NCBI RefSeq assembly: GCF_000308595.1
Contig: NZ_BAGA01000009.1
Coordinates: forward strand, 1 to 50,930
Direction of reading: 5' to 3'
Origin: Nocardia higoensis NBRC 100133
Lineage (GTDB): Bacteria > Actinomycetota > Actinomycetes > Mycobacteriales > Mycobacteriaceae
Length of the DNA: 50,930 nucleotides
Numbering within the stretch: position 1 is the stretch's first letter; every line of letters starts with the position of its first letter. The translations under genes and the position numbers were made by a program. Shown here piece after piece: positions 50,890 through 50,930 of the stretch. The notes under the pieces are model-generated. The model saw nothing but the letters and a program-made list of their open reading frames with translations. It did no database searches and had not been told where the DNA came from.

Positions 50890-50930
50890 GGACGAACCTC
50901 CCTGACCGCTCATGCTGTATTGATTCGGCC

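Noticed and set aside
1..50930. CRISPR array or cas genes
   Set aside because: No regularly spaced direct repeats with unique spacers. The 16-bp repeats at 25120-25260 are irregular and degenerate.
1..50930. Insertion sequences or transposases
   Set aside because: No DDE or IS200-type transposase and no terminal inverted repeats with target duplication were found. The AICE is the only clear mobile element.

Overview
The window is chromosome from a high-GC actinomycete, most likely Nocardia or a close relative in the Mycobacteriales. The left end keeps a gene order known from mycobacteria: Tad-pilus small proteins, DECH helicase, cspA, topA, holB, tRNA-Thr. The start codons, the GC-rich third positions, the alpha-E/ATP-grasp/transglutaminase trio and the many acyl-CoA enzymes fit the same group.

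Layout. (1) 1-9480: the end of a Tad/Flp pilus locus (DUF4244 pilin-like protein, two TadE-like pseudopilins), a convergent DEAH/DECH helicase, a cold-shock gene with a long leader, topA, holB and tRNA-Thr(CGT). (2) 9435-25777: a complete-looking actinomycete integrative and conjugative element (AICE) inserted in the 3' end of the tRNA. It is bounded by a perfect 46-bp direct repeat. The core on the minus strand is pra-like activator, FtsK/TraSA-type translocase, RepSA-type initiator, excisionase, tyrosine integrase. The rep reading frame is broken between its HUH motif and its presumed catalytic tyrosine. The cargo is unusual: a possible nuclease-toxin/immunity-like pair, an XRE regulator with a PPC/DUF296 protein, a divergent pair of cytochromes P450 (one lacking ExxR), several very small proteins, a hairpin-rich non-coding stretch, and an AT-richer two-gene module of unknown function next to attR. 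(3) 25778-28440: scarred DNA with two related pseudogene remnants around one secreted protein gene. (4) 28441-31876: the circularly permuted ATP-grasp / alpha-E / transglutaminase operon. (5) 31877-42190: a stress-type island (SRPBCC protein, CinA amidase domain, small membrane and acidic proteins, flavin reductase, haem-oxygenase-like iron enzyme with methyltransferase and CDGSH protein, TetR regulator, DUF5994 protein, large catalase KatE, CsbD protein). Seven upstream regions here carry a sigmaB/sigmaF-like promoter pattern with an invariant GGGTA -10 element. Six have a G-rich/T-rich -35 at exactly 15 bp and one (cinA) at 16 bp. (6) 42449-50889: a minus-strand acyl-CoA catabolic cluster (two CaiB/BaiF CoA-transferases, two acyl-CoA dehydrogenases, aldehyde dehydrogenase, SDR reductase, thiolase) ending in a strong terminator.

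The best candidates for something undescribed are the two-gene unknown module at the attR end of the AICE (23394-24749), which has a 16-bp perfect palindrome overlapping an SOS-box-like motif upstream, the AICE-borne P450 pair, and the shared stress-promoter array. All functional statements come from reading sequence and family knowledge; no searches were run.
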